A stretch of 64,000 bases of DNA from Devosia geojensis (lineage in GTDB: Bacteria > Pseudomonadota > Alphaproteobacteria > Rhizobiales > Devosiaceae), in contig NZ_JZEX01000119.1 in the NCBI RefSeq assembly GCF_000969415.1, forward strand, positions 62,001 through 126,000, in the 5' to 3' direction. Below, piece after piece: positions 1-11,331 of this stretch. The notes under the pieces are model-generated. The model made no database searches. It saw only the letters and a program-made list of their open reading frames with translations, and was not told where the DNA came from. Every line of letters starts with the position of its first letter. Position 1 is the first letter of the stretch. The position numbers and the translations under genes are program-made.

Positions 1-51
1 AGAGTGGAAGAACGCAACTTCGCCTCTCAAGAGCGGAAAACGGACGAAAAC

Positions 52-663
52 ATGACTGAACAACTGACCCAGCCAAAGCCCGCTACCCCCCCGCGCAAGG
101 CTTCACCGACGAGACTGAAGATCCTGCAGGTGGCAGCAAGTCTATTTGCCGACCGGGGGTTTTCCGGGGTGGGCGTTAACGAGATCGGTGAGGCTACCGG
201 CCTCGGGCGCGGTGCACTCTACTATCACATCTCAAGCAAGGAAGACCTGCTCTACGATATCACGACAGCCTACATGTCCGACCTGATTGCGGACGGAAAG
301 GCCATTCTTGATAGCGAGGTGGATCCCATCATCCGCACACAGAAGCTGAGTCGGGCGCTGATGATGACCATCTCCGAGCATCTGTCGGAAATGACGGTCT
401 GCTTCCGCGAGATTCACGCGCTGACGGCAGAACGTCGCCGGGCGGTGCTGAGCCTTCATAGCGACTACCAGGCAATCTGGAGCCAATCTCTCTCCGATGG
501 GCTCGCTAAGGGTCAGTTCCGACCCATACCGAGCACGGTGCTCAAGGGTCTTCTCGGAATGTACTTCTACAGCTTCCTCTGGCTCGACCCGCGCGGTCCA
601 CAGAATGCCGCCGATATCGGCGATGCCTTTGCGGAGGTCGTGCTCCGCGCTGTCAGGGTGTGA
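52..663 (+). CDS. TetR/AcrR family transcriptional regulator
   Basis: A 203-residue one-domain repressor type. The N-terminal helix-turn-helix is clear around residues 20-65 (ILQVAASLFADRGF, then VNEIGEATGLGRGALYYHI and SSKEDLLYDI), which is the standard TetR_N pattern; the C-terminal ligand domain is not assignable. I start at the ATG at 52; a GTG at 4 in the same frame would add 16 polar residues without homology to the family. It lies 114 bases upstream of a MalK-type ATPase on the same strand, and the gap holds a near-perfect TetR-type palindrome (703-718), so it probably controls that gene. The ligand cannot be inferred. Confidence 0.9.
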   Translation: MTEQLTQPKPATPPRKASPTRLKILQVAASLFADRGFSGVGVNEIGEATGLGRGALYYHISSKEDLLYDITTAYMSDLIADGKAILDSEVDPIIRTQKLSRALMMTISEHLSEMTVCFREIHALTAERRRAVLSLHSDYQAIWSQSLSDGLAKGQFRPIPSTVLKGLLGMYFYSFLWLDPRGPQNAADIGDAFAEVVLRAVRV

Positions 664-702
664 ACTCGTTCGATTGACTCTGCCTGACAAGATCGCTACC
701 GA

Positions 703-718
703 TACCGACCGATCGGTA
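703..718. promoter_or_regulatory. TetR-type operator candidate
   Basis: TACCGACCGATCGGTA is a 16-base palindrome with two mismatched positions (14/16 symmetrical). It closely resembles ACCGACCGGTCGGT-like sites known for TetR-family repressors. It sits between the TetR gene and the ATPase gene, 59 bases before the ATPase start, so repression of the ATPase by the adjacent TetR protein is the simplest reading. Binding is inferred. Confidence 0.6.
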
Positions 719-777
719 CAATAGTCGACCGCCGCGGGAGGGATGCGAGCGAGTCGCACGAGGGGAGCAAGACGTCG

Positions 778-1818
778 ATGGCTAGCGTTTCCATCAACAA
801 CGCCGAAAAATACTACGGCGCCTTTCATGCGCTAAAGGGCGTGTCCGTCGACATTGCCGATGGCGAGTTCGTTATACTGGTCGGTCCTTCCGGTTGCGGC
901 AAGTCGACGTTGCTGCGCATGATCGCCGGATTGGAGGACATCACCGAGGGCGAGATAGAGATCGGCGACCGCGTGGTCAACGACCTCGCGCCCAAGCAGC
1001 GCGACATCGCCATGGTGTTTCAGAATTACGCCCTCTATCCGCATATGTCGGTTGCGCAGAACATGGCGTTCTCGCTGCGTCTCAAGGGCGTGCCCAAGGA
1101 GGAGATTACAGCTAAGGTCAAGCGTGCCGCTGATATTCTCGGCCTGGAAAACCTGCTGGACAGGCAGCCACGCCAACTCTCGGGCGGGCAGCGTCAGCGT
1201 GTCGCGATGGGTCGCGCGATCGTGCGCGATCCGGCCGTCTTCCTCTTCGATGAGCCGCTTTCCAACCTCGACGCCAAACTGCGCGTGCAGATGCGCGCCG
1301 AGATCAAGGAATTACATCAGCGCCTTCGCACCACGACCATCTACGTGACCCATGACCAGATCGAGGCGATGACGATGGCGGACAAGATCGTCGTCATGCA
1401 CGACGGGGTTATCGAGCAGATCGGCTCGCCGCTCGAACTCTACGACCGACCAACCAATATCTTCGTGGCCAGCTTCATTGGCAGTCCTTCAATGAATCTT
1501 CTCAAAGGCGAGGTGACCGGCCAGGGATTCCGCTTGGCGGACGGCACGATTTTACCAGTCGCCTGCCCTCACTCCGACGCGGTGACTTATGGCATTCGGC
1601 CCGAGCATCTGCAACTGGACGACAACGGTCTCCCGCTCGAAATCTCGGTAATCGAGCCGACGGGTTCGGAAACCCAAGTGCTGGGGCGCATCGGCGGGCA
1701 GGTGGTTAACTGCGTATTCCGCGAGCGGATTACCGAAAGGGCCGGCGCTGCTATTAAGATCAGCCCGAACACGTCGATGGTTCATCTGTTCGACAGCTCA
1801 GGCGCGCGGATCAACTAA
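778..1818 (+). CDS. Orphan ABC transporter ATP-binding protein, MalK/UgpC type
   Basis: A 346-residue cytoplasmic ATPase of the CUT1 carbohydrate-importer class. Visible motifs: Walker A GPSGCGKST (36-44), Q-loop FQNYALYP (81-88), signature LSGGQRQ (134-140), Walker B VFLFDEP (154-160), switch His192, and a C-terminal TOBE-like regulatory region (GIRPEHL). Start is supported by a GGGGAG Shine-Dalgarno. No permease or binding-protein gene is adjacent. The sugar-type system at 25953-28999 has no ATPase of its own, so this protein could energise it or several systems, as MsmX and MsiK do in Gram-positives. That sharing is inference. Confidence 0.92.
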   Translation: MASVSINNAEKYYGAFHALKGVSVDIADGEFVILVGPSGCGKSTLLRMIAGLEDITEGEIEIGDRVVNDLAPKQRDIAMVFQNYALYPHMSVAQNMAFSLRLKGVPKEEITAKVKRAADILGLENLLDRQPRQLSGGQRQRVAMGRAIVRDPAVFLFDEPLSNLDAKLRVQMRAEIKELHQRLRTTTIYVTHDQIEAMTMADKIVVMHDGVIEQIGSPLELYDRPTNIFVASFIGSPSMNLLKGEVTGQGFRLADGTILPVACPHSDAVTYGIRPEHLQLDDNGLPLEISVIEPTGSETQVLGRIGGQVVNCVFRERITERAGAAIKISPNTSMVHLFDSSGARIN

Positions 1819-1872
1819 GTTTCGGGCACGGCCAGAGCTCGGGTACACGCCTATCTTGATGCCTGCACCACA

Positions 1873-2784
1873 TCAGGGGTGACCGCTCGTCCTCAGGTCG
1901 AGATCTCTGCCGATGCCCGGCACCTGCTCTGTCAGCCATGCTCTGAATTTCTGCAGCGGCGGACGGGTATAGCGGTTGCGCGAGTAGGCGATGTGGAAGT
2001 GATGGCCTGAGGGGGCGACTACGTCGGAGATCTGCTGCAGGCGGCCTTGTTCAAGGTCCTCTGCGATAAATTCGAGCTCGGCCATGACGATCCCCAGACC
2101 GTGAAGCGCAGCGCTGTAGGACATGCTCGAGCTTTCGAAGGACCAGCCCCTATCGCGCGAGACCACGGGCACACCGGCGGCCATGCACCAGGTTTGCCAG
2201 TCATCGTGCCGGCGCAGGGTGTGGATGATCGGATAATCGTTCAGCCTCGACAGGTCGATCGGGCCGAGCGCGGGAGATGCGACCGGACAGAGCGTCGTGG
2301 TGAACATCGGCTCGATGATGAAGTCGGACTGCTCGTCCTGCCGCCGCGTGGAGGCGATATAGGCGTCTCCGTTGTTGCCCGTAGGATTGTCGCCAGGATT
2401 GAGGAACATGCCCGTTACCGAGATGTCGGGGTGATGGCGGGCAAAGTCGGCGAGACGCGGCGCCAGCCACTGAGATCCGAACGATCGTGACAGGTGCAGC
2501 ACGATGGAGCTGCGCCCTGTCATGGCGCGAAGCGCGGTATGCCCCTCCTCAAGCGCGGCGATGGGTCCGCTAACCAGTTTCAGATAGATCCGACCAAAAT
2601 CCGTGAGGGCGATCCGGCGCCCTTCGCGCTGAAAGAGATCAGTTCCAACCTCTTGCTCAAGCTGGCGAATTTGTTGGCTGACGGCAGACTGCGTGACGTT
2701 CAGCGCCATGGCTGCACGCGAGAAACTGCCCAGGCGGGCAGCCTCCGAGAAAGCCCTCAACAAGTGCAGCGGCGGCACACGCAT
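1873..2784 (-). CDS. LysR-family regulator, GcvA-like
   Basis: 303 residues. The N-terminal winged HTH (residues about 4-63; SFSRAAMALNVTQSAVSQQI, then GTDLFQREGRRIALT) is typical of the GcvA branch, including the opening PPLHLLRAF. The rest is a periplasmic-binding-protein-like effector domain. It is transcribed away from the cysteine-hydrolase and dipeptide-transporter genes at 2970 onward; the 185-base divergent region holds two palindromes sharing TTAGCA/TGCTAA. It probably autoregulates and activates that run. Effector unknown. Confidence 0.92.
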   Translation of the reverse strand: MRVPPLHLLRAFSEAARLGSFSRAAMALNVTQSAVSQQIRQLEQEVGTDLFQREGRRIALTDFGRIYLKLVSGPIAALEEGHTALRAMTGRSSIVLHLSRSFGSQWLAPRLADFARHHPDISVTGMFLNPGDNPTGNNGDAYIASTRRQDEQSDFIIEPMFTTTLCPVASPALGPIDLSRLNDYPIIHTLRRHDDWQTWCMAAGVPVVSRDRGWSFESSSMSYSAALHGLGIVMAELEFIAEDLEQGRLQQISDVVAPSGHHFHIAYSRNRYTRPPLQKFRAWLTEQVPGIGRDLDLRTSGHP

Positions 2785-2786
2785 GG

Positions 2787-2807
2787 TGCATTAGTATTGC
2801 TAATGCA
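2787..2807. promoter_or_regulatory. Perfect inverted repeat next to the LysR start
   Basis: Two perfect 8-base arms, TGCATTAG (2787-2794) and CTAATGCA (2800-2807), are separated by 5 bases. The site ends only three bases from the LysR start codon, the place expected for an autoregulatory site. It shares the TGCTAA core with the second palindrome at 2850-2875. Confidence 0.55.
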
Positions 2808-2849
2808 AAGTGCTGAAAAGTGTAATTTGACTCTTCGTTGCCGAAATTC

Positions 2850-2875
2850 TTAGCATCCAAACAGTTTGATGCTAA
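2850..2875. promoter_or_regulatory. Second inverted repeat in LysR/hydrolase divergent region
   Basis: Perfect arms TTAGCATC (2850-2857) and GATGCTAA (2868-2875) with a 10-base centre that itself has partial symmetry (AA/TT). Located 94 bases before the hydrolase start at 2970, it fits a LysR activation site. Together with 2787-2807 it forms a two-site arrangement typical of LysR-regulated divergent promoters. Binding is inferred. Confidence 0.55.
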
Positions 2876-2969
2876 ATTAGGCAGCAAGCAGAGCGACCTT
2901 CGTTCCCCTGTTGCCTGATCCGGTATCGAGCCTACGCCAGGACCAAACCGCAACACGGGAGTTTGACGA

Positions 2970-3674
2970 ATGGAATATGGTTGGGAACCCTATCTGTCGG
3001 AGCGCGACAAGAAGCACAGCGAATTGTGGGGCAAGAGGGAGCTGAACGGCTTCGGCGACAAGCCCGCCCTCGTGCTCATCGACATCTACTATTCCGTTCT
3101 TGGCCTTGAACGTGAGGACATCTTCGAATCCATGAAGACCTGGCGCGGCTCGACGGGCCTGGAAGGCTGGCAAGCCGTGGACAAGACCGCCGAACTGCTG
3201 GCCGTCGCGCGCCAGTCCGGCATTCCGGTGATCCACGTCAAGGGCCTGCATACCGGCGTCCAGTCCTGGGGCCGGCGCAACCGCCCCAAGCCGACCATGT
3301 CCCAGGAGATGATCGAAAAGGGCCAGCAGATCGTCGACGAGGTAAAGCCGATCGCCGGCGAACTAGTGATCGAGAAGGCGGCCCCCTCCGGCTTCCAGGG
3401 CACGCCACTGGCCTTCCAGCTTCAGGCCCTCGGCGTCGATACCGTCATCGTCTGCGGCGAGACCACATCGGGCTGCGTGCGCGCCACCGTGGTCGATGGC
3501 GCCACGCATCGCTTCCGCATGGGCGTCGTCAAGGAATGCGTCTTCGACCGCACCGAAGCCTCGCATTACATCAACCTCTACGACATGCACCACAAGTATG
3601 CCGACGTGGTCTCGCTCGACATGGCCAAGTCCTATTTCGAGAGCCTTGCCGAGCCGATGCGCAAGGCCGGCTGA
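2970..3674 (+). CDS. Cysteine hydrolase, isochorismatase superfamily (N-carbamoylsarcosine-amidase-like), paralogue 1
   Basis: 234 residues, a single alpha/beta cysteine-hydrolase domain. The catalytic Asp-Lys-Cys triad is visible: Asp38 in ALVLIDIYYS, Lys136 in ELVIEKAAPSGF, Cys169 in CGETTSGCVRATVVDG. The C-terminal NLYDMHHKYADV block and overall layout match N-carbamoylsarcosine amidohydrolase better than isochorismatase proper. Predicted cytoplasmic amide or carbamoyl hydrolysis releasing ammonia; the substrate is unknown. Start chosen by GGGAG Shine-Dalgarno. First gene of the LysR-linked run, 101 bases before the transporter SBP. Two further paralogues follow at 10468 and 11332. Confidence 0.88.
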   Translation: MEYGWEPYLSERDKKHSELWGKRELNGFGDKPALVLIDIYYSVLGLEREDIFESMKTWRGSTGLEGWQAVDKTAELLAVARQSGIPVIHVKGLHTGVQSWGRRNRPKPTMSQEMIEKGQQIVDEVKPIAGELVIEKAAPSGFQGTPLAFQLQALGVDTVIVCGETTSGCVRATVVDGATHRFRMGVVKECVFDRTEASHYINLYDMHHKYADVVSLDMAKSYFESLAEPMRKAG

Positions 3675-3775
3675 AGCTGCGCGCCTGCGCGGCCTGTCGC
3701 GCAGGCCCCCCCGTTCTCCACCCAAGACGCGGCTCTCCTCCCCCGAAACGGGCCGCGCAACAGGGAGCTACAAGA

Positions 3776-5317
3776 ATGAAAATGACCCGCAGGTCCTGGG
3801 TGACAAGCCTTGTCGCCGGCACGATGCTGCTTGGGACCAGCCTGCTCGCCCCGGCTACGGCCCTTGCCCAGGAAAAGGCCCTGATCGTCCGTTTCTATGA
3901 CGATCCTGCCGGCTTCGATCCGGCCAACATCTTCCGTATCGAAAATGAAAACATCGCTTTCAACATCTTCAGCGGACTGACGACCTATGATGGCGTCACC
4001 GGCGAGCTCATTCCCGACCTCGCGGAGTCCTGGGAGACGGACGACAACATCACCTGGACCTTCCACCTGCGCAAAGGCGTACAGTGGCAGCAAGGCTACG
4101 GCGAGTTCACCGCCGAAGACGTCATCTACAGCTTCAACCGCATCCTCGATCCGGCGACCGCCTCGCCCTATGCCTCGGAACTGTCGGGCATCGAGAGCAT
4201 GGAAGCGCCCGATCCCCATACCCTCGTGATCACGCTCAGTGCCGCCAACGGCAATTTCCTGCATACGGTCGCCAATTACCACCAGGGCCAGATCGTCAAG
4301 CGGGAAGCCATCGAGGCGGCGGGCGACCAGGTGCGCTGGAAGCCCGTGGGCACCGGCCCCTATTATCTCGAGTCCATCGACGTGAATTCGCAGATCGTGC
4401 TGAAGCGGCACGAGGATTACTACAAGGGCCCTGCCCCCATAGAGACGCTGGACTTCCAGATCATCAAGGACGATGCCACCGCCGCCATCGCGCTGCGTAA
4501 CGGCGAGATCGACCTGCTGATGCGCCAGGGCCGCGAAGAGCAGCTGCAGACGCTGGAGGCCGAAGGCTTCAAGATGAACACGGTCGGCAATTATGCCGTA
4601 TCGCTCAAGGTGCTCAACCTGGAAGACCCTATCCTCCAGGACGTACGGGTACGCCAGGCCATCGCCCATGCCATCGACTACCCGTCGATCACGGCCGCCA
4701 TCGCGCCATCGCTCCAGGCGCCCGCCTATTCGATCCTGCTGCCTTGGATGGACGTCTTTTCCGAAGCGGCTCCAAGATATGAATACGATCCGGAGAAGGC
4801 CAGGGCCCTGCTGGCCGAAGCGGGCTACGCGGACGGCTTCACCCTCAAGGTGCTGGGAACCTCAGCCCAAGGGGTGAGCGAGCAGCAGCAGTTCGAGATC
4901 GACTATCTCAGCCAGGTCGGCATCAACATGGAACTCGAGCTGGTCGATACGCCCACCTACAACCAGCGCCGCAATGCCGGGGATTTCATGATGGCCGGAC
5001 GCCTGCTGCCGGCGGTCAATCCGGACATGATCCTGTTCAGCTACCTGCACCCGGACAACCTGGCGCCCGGCGGCCTCAACGGGGCGCGCTACGATAACCC
5101 CGAGCTCACCAGCACGCTGGAGGCGGCACAAGCCGACGCGGATCCGCAAACCCGCATGGAGCTCTATGCCAAGGTGCAGGAGATCGCGATGACCGACCTG
5201 CCCTACATACCGGCCACCGCCAGCAATGTCTTCTGGCCCGGCAAGCAAAGCGTCACCGGCGTCAACATCAATTACCTGGCGCAGGTGAATTTCTGGGACG
5301 TGGACATAGAAGACTAG
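3776..5317 (+). CDS. ABC transporter substrate-binding protein, family 5 (dipeptide/oligopeptide type)
   Basis: 513 residues, periplasmic. N-terminal signal (residues 1-31) begins KMTRRSWVTSL and ends in ALAQ, a possible Tat or Sec leader. The SBP_bac_5 landmarks are present: NIFSGLTTYDG, PDLAESWE, WTFHLRKGVQW, EDVIYSFNRI, GTGPYYLES, DVRVRQAIAHAIDY. The reading frame stays open further upstream, but the ATG at 3776 has a GGGAG Shine-Dalgarno and begins the leader. Followed after 20 bases by its permease gene. The adjacent amidases suggest an amide- or peptide-like ligand rather than a true peptide; this is inference. Confidence 0.92.
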   Translation: MKMTRRSWVTSLVAGTMLLGTSLLAPATALAQEKALIVRFYDDPAGFDPANIFRIENENIAFNIFSGLTTYDGVTGELIPDLAESWETDDNITWTFHLRKGVQWQQGYGEFTAEDVIYSFNRILDPATASPYASELSGIESMEAPDPHTLVITLSAANGNFLHTVANYHQGQIVKREAIEAAGDQVRWKPVGTGPYYLESIDVNSQIVLKRHEDYYKGPAPIETLDFQIIKDDATAAIALRNGEIDLLMRQGREEQLQTLEAEGFKMNTVGNYAVSLKVLNLEDPILQDVRVRQAIAHAIDYPSITAAIAPSLQAPAYSILLPWMDVFSEAAPRYEYDPEKARALLAEAGYADGFTLKVLGTSAQGVSEQQQFEIDYLSQVGINMELELVDTPTYNQRRNAGDFMMAGRLLPAVNPDMILFSYLHPDNLAPGGLNGARYDNPELTSTLEAAQADADPQTRMELYAKVQEIAMTDLPYIPATASNVFWPGKQSVTGVNINYLAQVNFWDVDIED

Positions 5318-5337
5318 CCTGAAAGCGAGCGCCGGCC

Positions 5338-6285
5338 ATGCTGACCTACAGCCTCAAACGCCTTGCCCAGCTTTTCGTGACCGTTCTGGGCGTCGTCACC
5401 CTCGTGTTCTTCACTATGAGGATGATCCCGGGGGATCCAATCTCGGCCATGGCCGGCGACAATCTGTCGGGTGCGGCGCTCGACCAGATGCGCACCCAGA
5501 TGGGGCTCAACGAGTCCCTCCTGATGCAGTACCTGACTTATCTGGGCAGCCTGGCGGTGCTGGACTTCGGCAACACCGTCACCACCAAGCTGCCCATCAT
5601 CCAGCTCATCCTCGACGCCCTGCCCGTGACGGTCTCGATCGCTGTCGGCACCATCATCCTCACGGTGCTGATCTCCATCCCTCTCGGCACACTGGCCGCC
5701 TACATGGCCCACAAGGGTCACAAGACGCTGGACAACGCCATCACGGGCGTCGCCATGGTGCTGGACCTGATGCCCTCGTTCTGGACATCGCTGGTGTGCC
5801 TGCTGATCTTCTCGCTGGCACTCGGCTGGTTTCCCGCGAGCGGCACGGTGACCATCGATGACCCGGTCCAGTTGATGCGCCGCATCGCCTTGCCCGTGCT
5901 GGTCCTGTCGATGGCCCAGATCGCCACCATGGCCCGTATCACGCGCACCTCCGTCCTCGAAGTGCTGAGCGAGGACTACGTGCGCACCGCACGGTCCATG
6001 GGGTGGTCGGAGCTGCGCGTCCTCTTCCGACACGCATTGAAGAACGCCGCGCTGCCCATCGTCACCGTCGTCGGCCTCAGCTTCGGAAACCTGCTGAACG
6101 GCACGGTCATCGTCGAGTTCATCTTCACCCTTCCGGGCATCGGGAACCTCCTGGTCGGAGGCATCAACAGCCGCGACTACCAGATGGTCCAGACACTCAT
6201 CCTCTTCTACGCGCTGATCTTCGTAATCATCAATTTCGCGACGGACCTCGTCTATCGCGTCTTCGATCCGCGCGTGCAGTTCTAA
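5338..6285 (+). CDS. ABC transporter permease, DppB type
   Basis: 315 residues, inner-membrane protein with about six hydrophobic segments. N-terminal TM (YSLKRLAQLFVTVLGVVTLVFF) followed by MIPGDPI, the DppB hallmark; the EAA coupling loop is SEDYVRTARSMGWSELRVLF with following HALKNAALP. Ends with the typical VYRVFDPRVQ. Partner of the DppC-type permease that starts 15 bases after it. Confidence 0.95.
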   Translation: MLTYSLKRLAQLFVTVLGVVTLVFFTMRMIPGDPISAMAGDNLSGAALDQMRTQMGLNESLLMQYLTYLGSLAVLDFGNTVTTKLPIIQLILDALPVTVSIAVGTIILTVLISIPLGTLAAYMAHKGHKTLDNAITGVAMVLDLMPSFWTSLVCLLIFSLALGWFPASGTVTIDDPVQLMRRIALPVLVLSMAQIATMARITRTSVLEVLSEDYVRTARSMGWSELRVLFRHALKNAALPIVTVVGLSFGNLLNGTVIVEFIFTLPGIGNLLVGGINSRDYQMVQTLILFYALIFVIINFATDLVYRVFDPRVQF

Positions 6286-6300
6286 GCCGAGGCTCCTGAC

Positions 6301-7188
6301 ATGACACAGGAAATGATCACCCTACCTGCCCGTCGTTGGTCGGATTTGGGTACGCTGCGCCAGAGCGGTCTCTGGCGCCTGCTGGGCAACAGCCGCATCC
6401 AGCTCGCGATCGCCATTCTCGGACCCATCCTGTTCCTCACCATATTCCGCTCGATGCTGCCGCTCCCGGGACCGCTGCAAACCAACCTGCAGGCGATGAC
6501 CCAGCCGCCCTCCCTTGGACACCTGTTCGGCACGGATCGCATGGGGCGAGATATCCTCAGCCGCACGCTGGCGGGCGTGCAGATTTCGATGTTCGTCGGC
6601 TTCGCCGTGGCACTGCTGGCGCTGGTCGTCGGATTGGTGATGGGCACGCTGTCGGGCTTTTTCGGCGGCGTCATAGATCGTATCATGATGGCGATCACGG
6701 ACATCTTCCTGGCCTTCCCGTCGCTGTTGCTGGCCATCGGGCTGGTCTCGGTCCTCGGCACCGGCATGATACCCGTGGTGTTGGCCATCTCGCTCTCGGA
6801 CGTGCCGCGGTTCATCCGTCTGCAACGATCCATGGTGCTGAGCCTGCGCAACCGCGCCTATATCGATGCGGCGCGTACGGTCAAAGCCAGCCAGGTGTGG
6901 CTGATGACCCGCCACATCATTCCCAACACCATCGCGCCGCTGCTGGTGGCCGCCTCGATCGCCGCCGCCAACGCCATTCTGGTGGAGGCCGGTCTCAGCT
7001 TTCTGGGCCTCGGCATCATGCCGCCCGAGCCTTCGCTTGGAAACCTGATCCGCGACGGCCAATCCTATCTCGAGCAGGCCTGGTGGATTTCCACCCTTCC
7101 GGGCGTCGTGATCCTGATGATCGCCATCGGCCTGCACTTCCTGTCGGACGGCATCCGCCAGGTCCTCGATCCCCGTTCCCGCAAGTGA
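6301..7188 (+). CDS. ABC transporter permease, DppC type
   Basis: 295 residues. Short cytoplasmic N-terminus, first TM about residues 30-50, then the family signature HLFGTDRMGRDILSRTLAG and the EAA loop YIDAARTVKASQVWLMTRH, followed by SFLGLGIMPPEPSLGNLI and C-terminal FLSDGIRQVLDPR. Forms the heterodimeric channel with the preceding permease. Followed after 25 bases by the fused ATPase. Confidence 0.95.
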   Translation: MTQEMITLPARRWSDLGTLRQSGLWRLLGNSRIQLAIAILGPILFLTIFRSMLPLPGPLQTNLQAMTQPPSLGHLFGTDRMGRDILSRTLAGVQISMFVGFAVALLALVVGLVMGTLSGFFGGVIDRIMMAITDIFLAFPSLLLAIGLVSVLGTGMIPVVLAISLSDVPRFIRLQRSMVLSLRNRAYIDAARTVKASQVWLMTRHIIPNTIAPLLVAASIAAANAILVEAGLSFLGLGIMPPEPSLGNLIRDGQSYLEQAWWISTLPGVVILMIAIGLHFLSDGIRQVLDPRSRK

Positions 7189-7213
7189 CCGCCAGGAAAC
7201 CGGAGCAGAAGCC

Positions 7214-9200
<1,987 letters not shown>

Positions 9201-9211
<11 letters not shown>

Positions 9212-10466
9212 TTCGTTCGCGCGTTTCGGAATTGCCGGCGGTGGCTTCTTCTTTGCCATCACCGGCATGGCGAACCCCTTCTTTACTCTCTATGCCGCCG
9301 AGATGGGCGCCTCGACGCTCGACATCGGCTTCATCGTGACCTTGCGGGCGCTGCTGCCCATCGTCATCGCCATGCCGGCCGGCCAGCTCATCGACAGCCT
9401 AGGTCCCATGAAGATGCTGCAATGGGGCTCGGTGCTGCTGCTGATCTCGCTGCTGAACACCGTCTTTGCGACGAGCGTGCCCATGCTGGGCGTTTCCCAG
9501 CTCTTCATGGGCGGGGCCATCATCATCATGGCCTCCTCGCTGCAGGTGCTGGTGTCGAACGGCGACCGGGAAACCCGCAACAAGGCCATCACCACCTACT
9601 CCATGTGGATGTCCGGCGGGGCCATGATCGGACCGCTGATCGGCGGGGTGATTTCCTCGTTCTTTTCCATACCCGCCGAAGGCTACCGGGCGACGTTCAT
9701 CGCCTCGGCCATCGCCACGACCCTCTTCATGCTGGTGCTGGCATGGTTCAGCCGTCGCTACCCGCACCCGACACCTGAAAAGGGCGAAATCCGCTCCACC
9801 CTTTCGCTGAAGGGCTATGCCGCAAGCTACCGGCGCGGCATCGATCTCACGATCCATCGGCCGGTGCAGTTCGGCTTGGTCGGCACTTTCGTCATCATGT
9901 ATATTCAGGCGCTCTACATGGGCTTCCTGCCGCTGTTTCTCGACCAGTACGGCTACTCCGCCTTCCAGATTGCCACGATCCTTTCCTGGCAGGGACTTGC
10001 CGGCATGATGAGCCGGCTGATCGTCAATGCCCTGATGCGGCGCTTCTCGCTGGAGCATATCCTGGCCGGCGCCGGGTTCCTCGCCTCGATCTGCGTGGTG
10101 CTGACCCCGGTCGTCGCGCCCAACATCTTTCTCACCTACGCCCTCATCTTCGTCCTCGGCGCCGCGACGGGCGTCAACCTGCCCGTCAGCATTATGATCA
10201 TGGTGGATGCGGTGGGCGAGGATCAGCGCGGCAAGCTCATGGGGCTGCGTCTCCTGATCAACCGCTTTTCGCAGACGGTCAGCCCCGCCATCTTCGGCAT
10301 TCTCGGCAGCTTCATAGGCCTCACAGCCGCTTTCTTTGCCGGCGGAGCCGTGCTGGTCGCCACCATGTTCGGCTTTTCGGCCTATGCCAGGCACATGGCG
10401 CGCGCCGGCACCACCACCCACTCTTCCACCTCGACCCCGCAACCCACCCCCTCACAGGAGGACTGA
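9201..10466 (+). CDS. MFS transporter
   Basis: 421 residues with about 12 hydrophobic segments in two halves, and an MFS-type loop after the second helix ([17 protein letters not shown]). Start at the ATG at 9201, inside the end of the ATPase gene (11-base overlap), giving [14 protein letters not shown] directly before TM1; upstream in-frame codons belong to the overlapping frame. The tail is Ser/Thr/Pro-rich. It sits between the importer and the second cysteine hydrolase, so translational coupling and export of a product, or a second uptake route, are both possible. Confidence 0.85.
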
Positions 10467-10467
10467 C

Positions 10468-11229
10468 GTGACCGAACGCATCTGGGACAAATTCCTGACC
10501 GAACGCGATAAGACCGTACTGAGTGCGGGTGGCTTCGGTGCTCTGGCCGACTGGGGCAATCGCCCCGCCCTCATCGTCATCGACGTCAACTACGCCTTCT
10601 GCGACGAGGAGCCCAAGCCGATCCTCGAGAGCATCAAGAAGTGGCGCACCTCCTGCGGAGAGGATGCCTGGCAGGCCATGCCGGTGCTGCAGAAGCTCAT
10701 CGGCATCTGCCGCGACAAGGGCATTCCGGTCATCTACACGACCGGCACGCGCCGTGCGGACAACTGGGACTCGGGCTCGTGGAGCTGGAAGTCCAAGCGG
10801 AGCAGCGAGGCGCCGGTACTCAAGTCCGATGGACGCGACGGCAACGAGATCGTCGACGAGATCGCGCCCGGCCCCCGCGACTTAGTGGTGCTAAAGCAAA
10901 AGCCCTCGGGCTTTGCCGGCACGCCGCTGGCGTCCTACCTGCAGTTGCTCGGTTGCGACAGCCTGATCGTTACCGGCACGACGACATCGGGGTGCGTGCG
11001 CGCCACCGTGCTCGATGCTTTCTCGCTCAATTTCCGCTGCACCGTGGTCGAGGACGGATGCTTTGACCGCACACAGGCCAGCCACGCCATCAACCTGTTC
11101 GACATGCACGCCAAATACGCCAATGTGCGGCCGAGCGATGAAGTCATCGACCATCTGAACATCCTGCCCCAGGGGATGTTCGACCTGCCATCCGGCCAGG
11201 GCATGAGCACTCGGGTCGCCGCCGAATAG
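10468..11229 (+). CDS. Cysteine hydrolase, isochorismatase superfamily, paralogue 2
   Basis: 253 residues. GTG start at 10468, one base after the MFS stop codon, with AGGAGGA at 10457-10463. Triad: Asp39 (ALIVIDVNYAF), Lys143 (VVLKQKPSGFAGTPL), Cys176 (GTTTSGCVRATVLDA). C-terminal FDRTQASHAINLFDMHAKYANV matches paralogues 1 and 3. It is nearest to paralogue 1, which also has a similar N-terminal ERDK segment (LSERDKKHSE versus LTERDKTVLS), so a local duplication is likely. Cytoplasmic amide hydrolysis predicted; substrate unknown. Confidence 0.87.
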   Translation: MTERIWDKFLTERDKTVLSAGGFGALADWGNRPALIVIDVNYAFCDEEPKPILESIKKWRTSCGEDAWQAMPVLQKLIGICRDKGIPVIYTTGTRRADNWDSGSWSWKSKRSSEAPVLKSDGRDGNEIVDEIAPGPRDLVVLKQKPSGFAGTPLASYLQLLGCDSLIVTGTTTSGCVRATVLDAFSLNFRCTVVEDGCFDRTQASHAINLFDMHAKYANVRPSDEVIDHLNILPQGMFDLPSGQGMSTRVAAE

Positions 11230-11331
11230 GCGCCCCGGCCTCGCTGCCCTGGCGGGCCCTTTTATTGCCAAGAGAGCACTGGCGCAGCCGACAGGACTGC
11301 GCACGGGACGCTCGTATCAAAGGAGAATATC

